Source of the DNA: CAIWHR01 sp963709525
Lineage (GTDB): Bacteria; Pseudomonadota; Gammaproteobacteria; Burkholderiales; Casimicrobiaceae
Direction: 5' to 3'
DNA: 64,000 nt
Assembly (NCBI GenBank): GCA_963709525.1
Contig: CAVPXB010000004.1
Coordinates: 1 to 64,000 of the forward strand
The translations under genes and the position numbers were made by a program. This document shows, in pieces, positions 55,850 through 64,000 of the stretch (position 1 is its first letter; every line of letters begins with the position of its first letter). The notes beneath the pieces were generated by a model. The model made no database searches. It was not told where the DNA came from and saw only the letters and a program-made list of their open reading frames with translations.

Positions 55850-56741
55850 GCATGACACGCAAGGGCATCATCCTCGCCGGCGGCTCCGGCACCCGGCTGT
55901 ATCCGGTGACGCAGGTGGTATCGAAGCAGCTGCTGCCGGTCTACGACAAGCCGATGATCTACTACCCGCTGTCGACGCTGATGCTGGCGGGGATCCGGGA
56001 CATCCTGCTGATCTCCACGCCGGAGGACACGCCGCGGTTCGCGCAGCTGCTGGGCGATGGCAGCCACTGGGGTCTGAACCTCTCGTACGCCGTGCAGCCG
56101 TCGCCCGACGGGCTGGCGCAGGCCTTCATCATCGGCCGCGACTTTCGTCGGCGCGGGCACCTCGGCACTGGTGCTGGGCGACAACATCTTCTACGGCCAC
56201 GAGCTGTCGCAGCAGCTCGCCGCGCGCCAGCGCGCGGCGCGACGGCGCGACGGTATTCGCCTACACGGTCGCCGACCCGGAGCGCTATGGCGTGGCCGAA
56301 TTCGATGCGGCCGGCAAGGTGGTATCGCTCGAGGAAAAGCCGAAGCAGCCGAAGTCCCGCTTCGCGGTGACCGGCCTCTACTTCTACGACAACCGGGTGC
56401 TCGACATCGCGGCGGCGCTGAAGCCCTCGCCGCGCGGCGAGCTGGAGATCACCGACGTCAACAAGGCGCTATCTCGCGGCGGGCGAGCTGCAATGCGAGG
56501 TGATGGGCCGCGGCATGGCCTGGCTCGACACCGGCACCCACGAGTCGCTGCTCGAGGCGTCGCAGTTCATCGAGACCATCGAGCAGCGGCAGGGACTGAA
56601 GATCGCGTGCCCCGAAGAGATCGCCTACCGGCTGGGCTACATCGGCGCGGCGCAGATCGAAGAGCTGGGCCGTGCGCTGGCCAAGAACGCGCTACGGTCA
56701 GTACCTGCTGGCGCTGCTGCGCGAGCCGCTGGCGCCGATGA
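55846..56741 (+). CDS. rmlA: Glucose-1-phosphate thymidylyltransferase (about five indels)
   Basis: RmlA makes dTDP-glucose, the first step to dTDP-rhamnose. From ATG 55846 the frame gives MTRKGIILAGGSGTRLYPVT and the product-binding LLPVYDKPMIYYPLSTLMLA correctly to about residue 100. An extra T near 56147 (GACTT-T-CGTC) then breaks it. Downstream pieces read in other frames: GAGTSALVLGDNIFYGHELS, ATVFAYTVADPERYGVAEFD, GELEITDVNK, then AAGELQCEVMGRGMAWLDTG, and YGQYLLALLRE. With about five single-base insertions removed it is about 296 residues, the family length, ending in a TGA that overlaps the rmlC start. Core residues are all present, pointing to sequence errors. Confidence 0.88.
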
Positions 56742-57280
56742 AGGTCACCGCCACGGCGATTCCGGACGTCAAGCTGATCGAGCCGCGCGTGTTCGGCGAC
56801 GACCGCGGCTTCTTCTTCGAGAGCTGGAACGCCGCGCGCTGGCGGCGGCCGGCATCGACGCGACGTTCGTGCAGGACAATCACTCGCGCTCGCGTCACGG
56901 CGTGCTGCGCGGCCTGCACTACCAGATCGAGCACGCGCAGGGAAAGCTCGTCCGCGCGGTGACTGGCGAGGTGTACGACATCGCGGTCGACCTGCGGCGG
57001 TCCTCGCCGACGTTCGGGCGCCATGTCGGCGTCGTGCTGTCGGCGGAAAACCAGCGCATGCTGTGGGTGCCGCCGGGGTTCGCCCACGGTTTCGTCGTGC
57101 TCTCGGACATCGGCGGACTTTCTCTACAAGACCACCGATTACTGGTTTGCCGCGCACGAGCGAACGCTGCTGTGGAACGATCCGGCGCTCGGCATCGAGT
57201 GGCCGCTGGCGACGCCGCCGATCATGGTGCCCAAGGACGCCGCGGGCGTTCCACTGGCGCAGGCTGACACCTACCCATGA
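56738..57280 (+). CDS. rmlC: dTDP-4-dehydrorhamnose 3,5-epimerase (two cancelling indels)
   Basis: RmlC epimerises the 4-keto sugar. The 180-residue cupin starts MKVTATAIPDVKLIEPRVFG and FFESWN, loses the frame near 56830, resumes GIDATFVQDNHSRSRHGVLR with the catalytic His, passes GLHYQIEHAQGKLVRAVTGE, and shifts again near 57113 before DFLYKTTDYWFAAHERTLLW. The two changes cancel, so the stop at 57280 is in the original frame. It is preceded by rmlA in an ATGA overlap and followed 16 bases later by rmlD. Confidence 0.88.
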
Positions 57281-57296
57281 TGAACACGACGCAGCC

Positions 57297-58161
57297 ATGA
57301 CCCGCCCCGTGATCATGCTGACCGGAGCGGGGGGCCAGCTGGGCTTCGAGCTCGGCGACCCTGCTCGCGGCCCACGGCGAGGTGGTCGCCAGCGATGTGG
57401 GGACGCTGGACCTCACCGATCCGGACGCCATTGTCAGCGCGGTGCGTGCGCTGCGGCCGACCATCATCGTCAATCCGGCCGCATACACCGCAGTGGATCT
57501 CGCCGAGAAGGAGGCGACGCTCGCGCACGCGATCAACGGTCGCGCGCCTGCTGTCCTCGCCGAGGAAGCGCGCAAGCTCGGCGCGGTGCTGATCCATTAC
57601 TCGACCGACTATGTATTCGATGGCACGAGCACGGTGCCCTATGCCGAGGACGCGCCCACGGGTCCGCTCAACGTTTACGGCGCGAGCAAGCTCGCCGGCG
57701 AGGCGGCGGTCGCCGCGAGCGGCGCCATCGCGCTCACGTTCCGCACCAGCTGGGTGTACGGCATGCGCGGCAAGAATTTCCTGTTGACGATGCGCCGGCT
57801 GGCGGCGGAACGCGACGAGCTGAAAGTCGTCGCCGATCAGACGGGCACGCCCAACTGGTGTCGCGAACTGGCGCAGGCGACTGCGCGCATCGTGGCCATG
57901 GGTCCCGCCGCGATGGCCGAACGCGCGGGGTTGTATCACATGTCCGCGACCGGCTGCACGACCTGGTTCGGGTTCGCGCGTGCGATCATCGGTGAAGGGG
58001 GCGGCACGCGCGTGTTGCCGCAAGCAACCACCGACTACCCCACCCCGGCACGTCGCCCCGCGTACGGCGTGCTCGATACGCGCAGGTTCGAACGAAGCTT
58101 CGGCTTCGGACTGTCGCCGTGGCACGACACGCTTGTACGGTGCATGGCCAGCGCGCCCTGA
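57297..58161 (+). CDS. rmlD: dTDP-4-dehydrorhamnose reductase (one indel)
   Basis: RmlD makes the final dTDP-L-rhamnose using NADPH. The ATG at 57297 starts MTRPVIMLTGAGGQLGFELG, the NAD loop. One extra C near 57362 then breaks the frame, after which DLLAAHGEVVASDVGTLDLT onward is correct. Other landmarks are PAAYTAVDLAEKEATLAHAI, the catalytic YGASKLAGE motif and the FRTSWVYGMRGKNF strand. The restored length is 287 residues, normal for the family. It completes a contiguous rmlBACD operon, so the organism makes rhamnose-containing polysaccharide. Confidence 0.9.
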
Positions 58162-58309
58162 TTGTCTCCGGACGGCGACAGCATTTCGCCTGATTAGGCG
58201 GCCAGCCTCGCGTACACTGAACCATCGCGCCGCGCGTGGATCATAGCTCGTGTTGGCGCCAGCAGAGGCGGGGTCGTGCCGGCTGCTCAATGTGTACAGG
58301 GAGTGACAA

Positions 58310-60271
58310 ATGCGCTTGTCCTTTGCTTTCGGTTGGGTCGTCCTTTGCGCCGGCGTCGCCATGGCCGGATCGAGTCATTCAATGGGTCCCGCCGCTTCCG
58401 ATATCGTGGCGGTACCGGGCGCCCCCTACACGCCATCGGCGATGACGCTCAAACGCGCACCTGCGCAGCGGCTGCTCGCCGATGACGCGCCACGCCTTCG
58501 GATCGCCTTGCCCGCGCCAGGGGTGTCCGAACGCCGCCTCCTGAAGTCCGCCAACGCCGCGCGCGCGAGCAAGGACAAGGACGCGCGTCGCGCCGCGGGC
58601 AAGGGGCGAGCGCTCGCGATCGGCTATGGGCGGACGATTCCCGCTGCGGCACAGGTGTTGAACGGTGCCGCGCTGTCGTGGGTCGCGCTCGCCGACGGCA
58701 GTTTCGTCGCGCGGATCGACGTGTCGTCGGAGGGTGCGGCAGCGGTCCGCCTGGCGCTCGCGGCCGGCGCCATGGACCCCGATGTCAGCGTTCGCTTTGT
58801 CGGCTCGGCCTCGGCTGCCGAGGTCTTCGGCCCCTATCCGATCAACGTGATCGCCGACGCCACGGCGCGCAACGGCGCGTATTGGTCACCGGTGCTCGAA
58901 GGCGCGACGGCGACGCTGGAGATCCATCGCCCGGCGGATGTCTCGCCGGCATCGCTGCAGCTCGCGCTGTCCCGCATCTCGCACCTCGCCGTGGCCGGCG
59001 AGCGCTTGCGCAGGCTTTCTCCCCGCGACGTGGCCGACATCGGCAGCTCCGAAGTCTGCGAGATCGACGTCGCCTGCGTGACGCCGCCATCGCTGGCGCT
59101 GCTGGATGCCGCCTCGGCAGTGGCGAAAACGCTGTTCACCGGCGAAGATGGCTTGAGCTCGATCTGTTCCGGCACGCTGCTCAACGATTCGATCACGTCG
59201 GGCACGCCGTACTTCTACACCGCCAATCATTGCATCGATTCAGCGAAGGCGGCCGAGACGCTCAACACCTACTGGTTCTTCGACGCCGTGTCGTGCGGAA
59301 GCCTGAAAACGCCGCCCTATGTGCTCAAGGCGGGCGGAGCAACGCTGCTCGGTCGCAGCGACGATTGGGACTGGGCGCTGGTCCGGTTGAAGGAGTCGCC
59401 GCCGGCGGGGAGCTACTTCGCCGCGTGGCGAGCGGAACAGCTGCCCCCGCAGGCGATTGCGACGGCCATCCATCACCCCGAGGGCGACCTGAAGAAATGG
59501 TCGCAGGGGACCACGCCGGGATACCAGTTCTATCCTGAGGATGGCTCGAGCTTCATCAAGATGCAGTGGAATCAGGGGGTCACCGAACCGGGGTCGAGCG
59601 GATCCGGCCTGTTCACTTTTCTGGCGTCGGCGGACCACTACGAGTTGCGCGGCGGCCTGTGGGCCGGGGATTCGAGTTGCGCGAATCGCGCCGGCATCGA
59701 CGAGTTTTCGCGCCTCGATCAGGCGCTGCCCTATCTGCGCCAGTATCTGACGCCAAACTCGACCAGCGCCACCGGTGTCGTGCCGGTCGTCGAGTTCTAC
59801 CACCGCGGGCTCGATCACTATTTCATCACGACCAGTCCGCTGGAGATCAACAATCTCGATACCGGCGTGCTGTCGGGGTGGGTGCGCACGGGCTTGCGGT
59901 TCCTCGCCTATTCCGATCCTGCCCGCGCGCCCTCGAACGCGACGCCGGTGTGCCGTTTCTACCTGCGTCCCGAGGTGGGCAATTCGCATTTCTATTCGGG
60001 GAGCCCGGCGGAATGCGCGGAAGCGGCGGCGAAGTACGCAGCGTCCTGGATCTACGAGAGTCCTAACGTGTTCTATATCCAGTTGCCGAACACGACCACC
60101 GGTGCTTGTCCCACCGGTACGCGCCCGGTCTGGCGCTTCCTCAATACGGCCAATACCAACCATCGCTACACGGCCGAAGTGGCGGTGCGCGACGACCTGC
60201 GCAGCAAGCCGTGGTGGACGCCGGAAGGGTATGGCGCCGATTCGGTGATCATGTGCTCGGTGGAGAGCTGA
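58310..60271 (+). CDS. Secreted trypsin-like serine protease with C-terminal DUF5648-like domain
   Basis: A 653-residue exported protein. The signal peptide (residues 1-20, MRLSFAFGWVVLCAGVAMAG) is followed by an uncharacterised propeptide-like region to about 230. The protease domain has the catalytic His in YFYTANHCIDS near residue 305, Asp in DDWDWALVRL near 350 and Ser in EPGSSGSGLFTF near 428. Cysteines in CSGT and SSC could form the usual disulfides. The last 165 residues (VVEFYHRGLDHYFITTSPLE onward) match the Tyr/His/Trp-rich DUF5648-type domain found attached to secreted enzymes. AGGGAGTG precedes the ATG. It follows rmlD on the same strand after 148 bases; its target is unknown. Confidence 0.85.
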   Translation: MRLSFAFGWVVLCAGVAMAGSSHSMGPAASDIVAVPGAPYTPSAMTLKRAPAQRLLADDAPRLRIALPAPGVSERRLLKSANAARASKDKDARRAAGKGRALAIGYGRTIPAAAQVLNGAALSWVALADGSFVARIDVSSEGAAAVRLALAAGAMDPDVSVRFVGSASAAEVFGPYPINVIADATARNGAYWSPVLEGATATLEIHRPADVSPASLQLALSRISHLAVAGERLRRLSPRDVADIGSSEVCEIDVACVTPPSLALLDAASAVAKTLFTGEDGLSSICSGTLLNDSITSGTPYFYTANHCIDSAKAAETLNTYWFFDAVSCGSLKTPPYVLKAGGATLLGRSDDWDWALVRLKESPPAGSYFAAWRAEQLPPQAIATAIHHPEGDLKKWSQGTTPGYQFYPEDGSSFIKMQWNQGVTEPGSSGSGLFTFLASADHYELRGGLWAGDSSCANRAGIDEFSRLDQALPYLRQYLTPNSTSATGVVPVVEFYHRGLDHYFITTSPLEINNLDTGVLSGWVRTGLRFLAYSDPARAPSNATPVCRFYLRPEVGNSHFYSGSPAECAEAAAKYAASWIYESPNVFYIQLPNTTTGACPTGTRPVWRFLNTANTNHRYTAEVAVRDDLRSKPWWTPEGYGADSVIMCSVES

Positions 60272-60328
60272 GGCGATCCGGGAGCAGAAGGTGCAAGTCC
60301 GTCGCGATGAAGACGCAGCTCACGGAGC

Positions 60329-62866
60329 ATGAGGGTCCCGAACGCATCGGAGGGACCCGCCGCCAAACGAACAACCGCGTCCCGTGATTGGTCCTGGGGT
60401 GTGCTTGGCGGGGCGCTGGTCGCGCTCGTTGCGCTGGTCGCATTCGTCGCGGGGGTCGACCGGCCTGGCGGCAACGTCGCTGCGGATCCGGCCGGGCAAC
60501 AAAGCCCGGCATCCTCGCAGGCGCAACTGGCCGCGTCGGCGGTGCCGACGACAATCGGCTGGGTCGACACGCCCGGCAGCGACACCGTCGTCGGCCCGAT
60601 CGTCACGCTCGCGGGCTGGGCGCTCGACGCCGACGGCATTCGCGGCGTCGACGTGCGGGTCGGAGGGCGCTCGCACGCTGCGACCTACGGACTGCCACGG
60701 CCGGACGTCGCGGCGGTGAGACCGGGCTTTCCGGACAATCCTGCGTCGGGCTTCGAAATCTCGCTGGACCTCGGGTCGGTCCTGGCCGCGGCGGGCAATG
60801 CCCGGCAGCGTCTGGACATCGTCGCCGTCAACAAGCGCGGCGTAGAGACCAGGCTTGCGCAAAAGAGCGTCGTTCTGCTGCCGGCGACATCGCCGTGGCG
60901 TGCGGCCTACGAAGCGCAGGGCTTCCCTGGTTCCCGCCCCTTCTACGTGCTGCCCGGTGTTTCCGGCGTCGCGCTCGGGGGGGCGCTGGAACTTGGCGCG
61001 ACCTACAAGAGCTACCTGTCCCCCACCTTCGCCGTTGGCATGCGCGTGCCGGTTCTCTACATGCGCACGACGCTGGGGGCCGCACAGGACTGGCGCTTCG
61101 ACGCGAACTGGGACATCGAACGTCGTTGCGGAGCGCGGCGGATCGCCGATGACTCGCTCGACGCCGTCCTGCGCCACGCCCGGGTGCATCAGCTGCCGGT
61201 GCTCATCACGCTCAACGGCGGCGCCTGGTCCGATGCGAGCTGCGGCGTGCCGGAATGGGACGTCACCGACCATCTCGAGGAGGACAGGAACAACTGCCAG
61301 TGGAGCAACCACAACGAGGTGATGGCGGACGATTACCTGAAGCAACTGCCCGGGGCACAGGAAAGCCCGGAGCTGGGTCGTGTGTTGACGTTCAATGTGT
61401 ATGCCCGGAACAACCGCCACTACAAGAAGCGAAATTTGCAGGCCGCCGGGAGGACCGTCGCCGCATTCGCACGCGAATACCCGGAACTGTTCGTCGGCGT
61501 GAATCTCGATCCCGACAATGTCCTCAATCCCTTCTTTGAAGAGAAGCAGTGGTACGACTACAACCCCGACACGCTGCGGCAATTTCGACACTGGCTTGCC
61601 GGCACCGGACCCTACGCCGGTCGGGGGGGGCGCGATGTCCCCGATCTGCGGTCGTACAGGCGTGCGACCCCGTTGACGCTTGCAAAGGTCAACCGGCTTT
61701 CCGGGCGGCAGTGGACGCGCTGGGACGACGTCGATCCGCCGCGGGAGTTCCCGCGGGTGGGCAAGCCGTTCTGGGAAGATCCGTGGACCCACGAGTGGGA
61801 GGTCTTCCGGCGTCACCTCGTCGATCTTCACTACGACGAGTTGTCGCAATGGCTGGTCGACGCCGGCATTCCCGCCGACCGCATCCACACCTCGCAGGGC
61901 TTCATGGGTCCGGCTGCGGACGTCCTGCCGTTCGCGATCCGGCTCGACAGCCCGTCGAAGGACTACGACACCGGCGGCATCTCGATCGAAGGCGCCGTCC
62001 CGCGCCACGGGCATCTGGGGGCGACGGTGTACGGACCGGCTGCGGCGAACGACATCCGGATGGAGACCCCCGACAGTCTGTTCGCGACCTTCTCGCGTTT
62101 CGATCCCGGCTGGGCGATCGTGGAGACCAACACGACTGACCTGCGCCGGCCAAACGAGCTACCCGACTACGCTCGCGCGTATCGGATGTTGCGCGAGGCG
62201 TTCAACTTCGGTGCGCGGTATGTGTCCCCGATGGCCTGGAACGGCTCCAACGGAATCTTCGCCGGCCAGCCCGGTTACCTGGCCTATATGGCGTGGCGGA
62301 ACACCCCGTTCGAGGACGCGATGCGCGACTTCGCGGTCAGCCACGCCTACGTGCCGCCGGGCACACGGCTGTGGACCTTCGGCTCGCCGCAGTTCGCGAG
62401 CGACGACGACTGGACGACGGAGGCGCCGACGACGCTGGTCGCCGGGAAGGGCTTTGTGGAAGTGCAGGCGCAAAGCGCTGCGGCGCGACTTGTGTCGCCG
62501 GCGCGGCTGGCGCTGGTCCGCGGCAGCGTCGATCGGCTGGTGCTGGGCATCGATCCCCGGGCGCTCGTTCGAATCGAGATCGACGCCCGAAGTGCCGCTG
62601 GCGATTGGGTGTCGTTGGGGCCGCCGGTCGAAGACGGTGCCTGGAACACCGATCCTGCGGGTCTGGTGGTGCCCATCGCCTGGCCCGCGGATCTTGCCGG
62701 CATCGAGGCGCTGCGTATCGGACTGACCGCGCGCGTCGCCGGCGAGCGGCTCATCGTGCGCCACATCGCGCTCTATCCGCCGAAGACTTACCAGCAGGCA
62801 GCGCGCCCGGGTCTCCCGCCGCAGGCCAAGGCGCGCTCGCGACCTACCGAAACAGGCGCCCGGTGA
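60329..62866 (+). CDS. Membrane-anchored glycoside hydrolase-like protein with Ig-like domain
   Basis: An 845-residue protein whose product I do not recognise with certainty. Residues 1-23 look cytoplasmic and 24-43 (VLGGALVALVALVAFVAGV) form one membrane anchor. A small beta domain follows near residues 70-160 (IVTLAGWALDADGIRGVDVR). The central part resembles a TIM-barrel glycoside hydrolase of the GH42/clan A type, for example PELFVGVNLDPDNVLNPFFE and KQWYDYNPDTLRQFRHWLAG. Where GH42 enzymes have Asn-Glu, I see DPDN, so the classic acid/base Glu may be missing. The C-terminus (from about 690) looks like a carbohydrate-binding beta domain. It probably acts outside the cell on the surface polysaccharide made by the neighbouring genes. 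It converges with and overlaps the methyltransferase by 23 bases. Confidence 0.6.
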   Translation: MRVPNASEGPAAKRTTASRDWSWGVLGGALVALVALVAFVAGVDRPGGNVAADPAGQQSPASSQAQLAASAVPTTIGWVDTPGSDTVVGPIVTLAGWALDADGIRGVDVRVGGRSHAATYGLPRPDVAAVRPGFPDNPASGFEISLDLGSVLAAAGNARQRLDIVAVNKRGVETRLAQKSVVLLPATSPWRAAYEAQGFPGSRPFYVLPGVSGVALGGALELGATYKSYLSPTFAVGMRVPVLYMRTTLGAAQDWRFDANWDIERRCGARRIADDSLDAVLRHARVHQLPVLITLNGGAWSDASCGVPEWDVTDHLEEDRNNCQWSNHNEVMADDYLKQLPGAQESPELGRVLTFNVYARNNRHYKKRNLQAAGRTVAAFAREYPELFVGVNLDPDNVLNPFFEEKQWYDYNPDTLRQFRHWLAGTGPYAGRGGRDVPDLRSYRRATPLTLAKVNRLSGRQWTRWDDVDPPREFPRVGKPFWEDPWTHEWEVFRRHLVDLHYDELSQWLVDAGIPADRIHTSQGFMGPAADVLPFAIRLDSPSKDYDTGGISIEGAVPRHGHLGATVYGPAAANDIRMETPDSLFATFSRFDPGWAIVETNTTDLRRPNELPDYARAYRMLREAFNFGARYVSPMAWNGSNGIFAGQPGYLAYMAWRNTPFEDAMRDFAVSHAYVPPGTRLWTFGSPQFASDDDWTTEAPTTLVAGKGFVEVQAQSAAARLVSPARLALVRGSVDRLVLGIDPRALVRIEIDARSAAGDWVSLGPPVEDGAWNTDPAGLVVPIAWPADLAGIEALRIGLTARVAGERLIVRHIALYPPKTYQQAARPGLPPQAKARSRPTETGAR

Positions 62867-63989
62867 TCGCCCGGATCCTTTGCGCCACTTTGCCGCCGGG
62901 CGACGACTCCATGGCTGCCAGGGGCAACGGTGCGGTCATGGCGATTCGCCCCGCATAGAGCAACGCGTGTTCGCCCGCGGTCGAGCGCGCGATGACCTCG
63001 ATGAATACGCTGGTCGCGGCGGCAGCCAACGGCAGGGTGATCTCCCAGCCGGAGGTCGCGAGGCGAGGGTCGCCCAGGACCTCGCGCACATCGTCGCGAC
63101 GGATGCCGGTGCGACAGGCATGCGAGCTGCCATCGATCGCGAGGTCGACGGCATCGATGGCGCCGTCGTCGAGGGACGCCGCCCAGCCGCAGACGAAGAG
63201 ATGGCCGGCGTCGTCGACGCGGACGATGTCGACACAACCCCAGGGCCCGAGCCGGAAGCCGCCGAGCCGATCGAGCCGGGAGTCGATGTCCCTGGGTACG
63301 ACGTAGAGGTCCTGCTCGTTGGCGAGCCCGCGTTCGATGCGAAAGAACGGATGCTCGTGCCCGCACGCCTGGTGGATGGCGCGGCGGACGTAGGCCTCGC
63401 TGACGTGGGTCGTGCCGTAGGCGTGTTTGTCGAGGTCGGCGTTTTCGCTGTCGGTGATGAAATGGATGCCATCGGCGGACATCGCCATGTTTCGCGGCAA
63501 CAGACGCTCGTCGTGAACGCTGAAGCAAAGGACGCCGCCCGGCTTCAATGCCGCCATCAATCGCGCGAGCCATTGGTGGAACAGACGATCGGGGAGATGG
63601 GAAAAGAGCGAGGCCACCCAGATGAAATCGAACGCCCGGCCCGGCAGGAATCGCTGCGGATCGACATCCGAGTAAATGCCATTGACACCGAATTCGCGCA
63701 CGACATAGTCGACGGCGTCGTGTTGTATCTCCGACGCCCAGATCCGTGCCGGAGGCGTGCCCAGGACCAGCAGACGCAGGAACCGGCCGTAGCCGCAGGC
63801 GAAATCGAGGATGTCGAGATCGTCCCGGCGCTGGCCGAAAAAAAGCTGCAACAACTGCCGCGCCGCGTGATGCTGCTGCAGCGCGACGTTGAAGTACTGG
63901 GACAGCGACTGATTGGCATCACCGAAATGGCGCAGCGAATGCTGCAGCATCTGGTCGTTGGCGTGAATGCGCGTGCTCAGGCGTTCCAC
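62844..63989 (-). CDS. Class I SAM-dependent methyltransferase with C-terminal Ig-like domain (5' end may lie outside)
   Basis: At least 381 residues; the ATG at 63989 lies 11 bases from the window edge and the frame could begin further right. A methyltransferase domain fills about residues 55-200: LDILDFACGYGRFLRLLVLG (SAM motif I), IWASEIQHDAVDYVV and FDFIWVASLFSHLPDRLFHQ. The final third (from about 250) holds a beta domain with CGWAASLDDGAIDAVDLAID, closely similar in pattern to the GWALDADGIRGVDVRVGG stretch of the converging gene at 60329. Methyltransferases of this kind in polysaccharide clusters often modify sugars. Its acceptor is unknown. Confidence 0.75.
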   Translation of the reverse strand: MERLSTRIHANDQMLQHSLRHFGDANQSLSQYFNVALQQHHAARQLLQLFFGQRRDDLDILDFACGYGRFLRLLVLGTPPARIWASEIQHDAVDYVVREFGVNGIYSDVDPQRFLPGRAFDFIWVASLFSHLPDRLFHQWLARLMAALKPGGVLCFSVHDERLLPRNMAMSADGIHFITDSENADLDKHAYGTTHVSEAYVRRAIHQACGHEHPFFRIERGLANEQDLYVVPRDIDSRLDRLGGFRLGPWGCVDIVRVDDAGHLFVCGWAASLDDGAIDAVDLAIDGSSHACRTGIRRDDVREVLGDPRLATSGWEITLPLAAAATSVFIEVIARSTAGEHALLYAGRIAMTAPLPLAAMESSPGGKVAQRIRAITGRLFR

Positions 63990-64000
63990 GTCGGCATGGC

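Overview
The window is a GC-rich chromosomal segment. Gene content and order point to a betaproteobacterium. The maf-rlmH-rsfS-nadD-proA block beside rng, the dusB-fis-purH-purD-hemF run, aceE-aceF-lpdA with a lipoyl domain on the E3 subunit, and the pcm/rhodanese/TolC/waaA/waaC order are all arrangements familiar from that class. I cannot place it to genus. I see no rRNA, tRNA, CRISPR array, IS transposase or prophage genes, so most of the window reads as core genome with two accessory islands.

Layout. (1) 0-7.3 kb: a LysR-type regulator with a palindromic operator, facing the first codons of a gene that runs off the left edge, then a minus-strand housekeeping block (rng, maf, rlmH, rsfS, nadD, proA, rpiA). 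(2) 7.3-20.2 kb: a carbohydrate-use island. A GntR regulator is divergent from a class II aldolase; then come a phosphohexomutase, a broken FGGY sugar kinase, a second (broken) class II aldolase, a metallo-beta-lactamase-fold hydrolase and a Tm-1-like protein, facing a cytochrome b561-like membrane protein and a complete sugar ABC importer. The substrate is unknown. (3) 20.2-26.1 kb: the pyruvate dehydrogenase complex aceE-aceF-lpdA. (4) 26.1-37.1 kb: folate (5-FTHF cyclo-ligase), MFS, pepP, a UbiH-type hydroxylase, dusB-fis, purH, purD, hemF, a Nudix hydrolase and acylphosphatase. (5) 37.1-43 kb: a branched-chain amino acid type ABC importer (livFGMH plus a lipoprotein binding protein). (6) 43.4-50.2 kb: an RND efflux adaptor and pump, a Pcm-like methyltransferase, a rhodanese remnant and a TolC-family channel, i.e. 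probably one tripartite exporter. (7) 50.3-64 kb: envelope polysaccharide genes (waaA, waaC, a family 2 glycosyltransferase, a UDP-glucuronate-epimerase-like gene, rmlBACD) followed by a secreted serine protease, a membrane-anchored glycosidase-like protein and a methyltransferase, the last two sharing a small repeated domain.

Two repeat systems stand out. A 159-bp element that is one long imperfect palindrome with 18-bp terminal inverted repeats occurs twice, each copy starting directly after a stop codon (purD and the TolC-family gene); the only difference between copies is one base in the apical tetraloop. At the rmlB start, an 89-bp unit containing the first 30 bases of rmlB and a 62-bp hairpin is repeated in tandem, giving two ATGA-coupled 30-codon mini-ORFs ahead of the real gene. 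A third, REP-like hairpin family sits between convergent genes at 9.2 and 20.2 kb.

Many conserved genes (maf, aceE, aceF, lpdA, an ABC permease, the liv-type binding protein, the RND pump, the TolC gene, rmlA, rmlC, rmlD, an FGGY kinase and an aldolase) carry single-base indels while their protein sequence continues in another frame. They cluster, and the 26-42 kb stretch is clean. I read most of them as assembly or sequencing errors rather than decay, and the coordinates below span the whole gene in each case.
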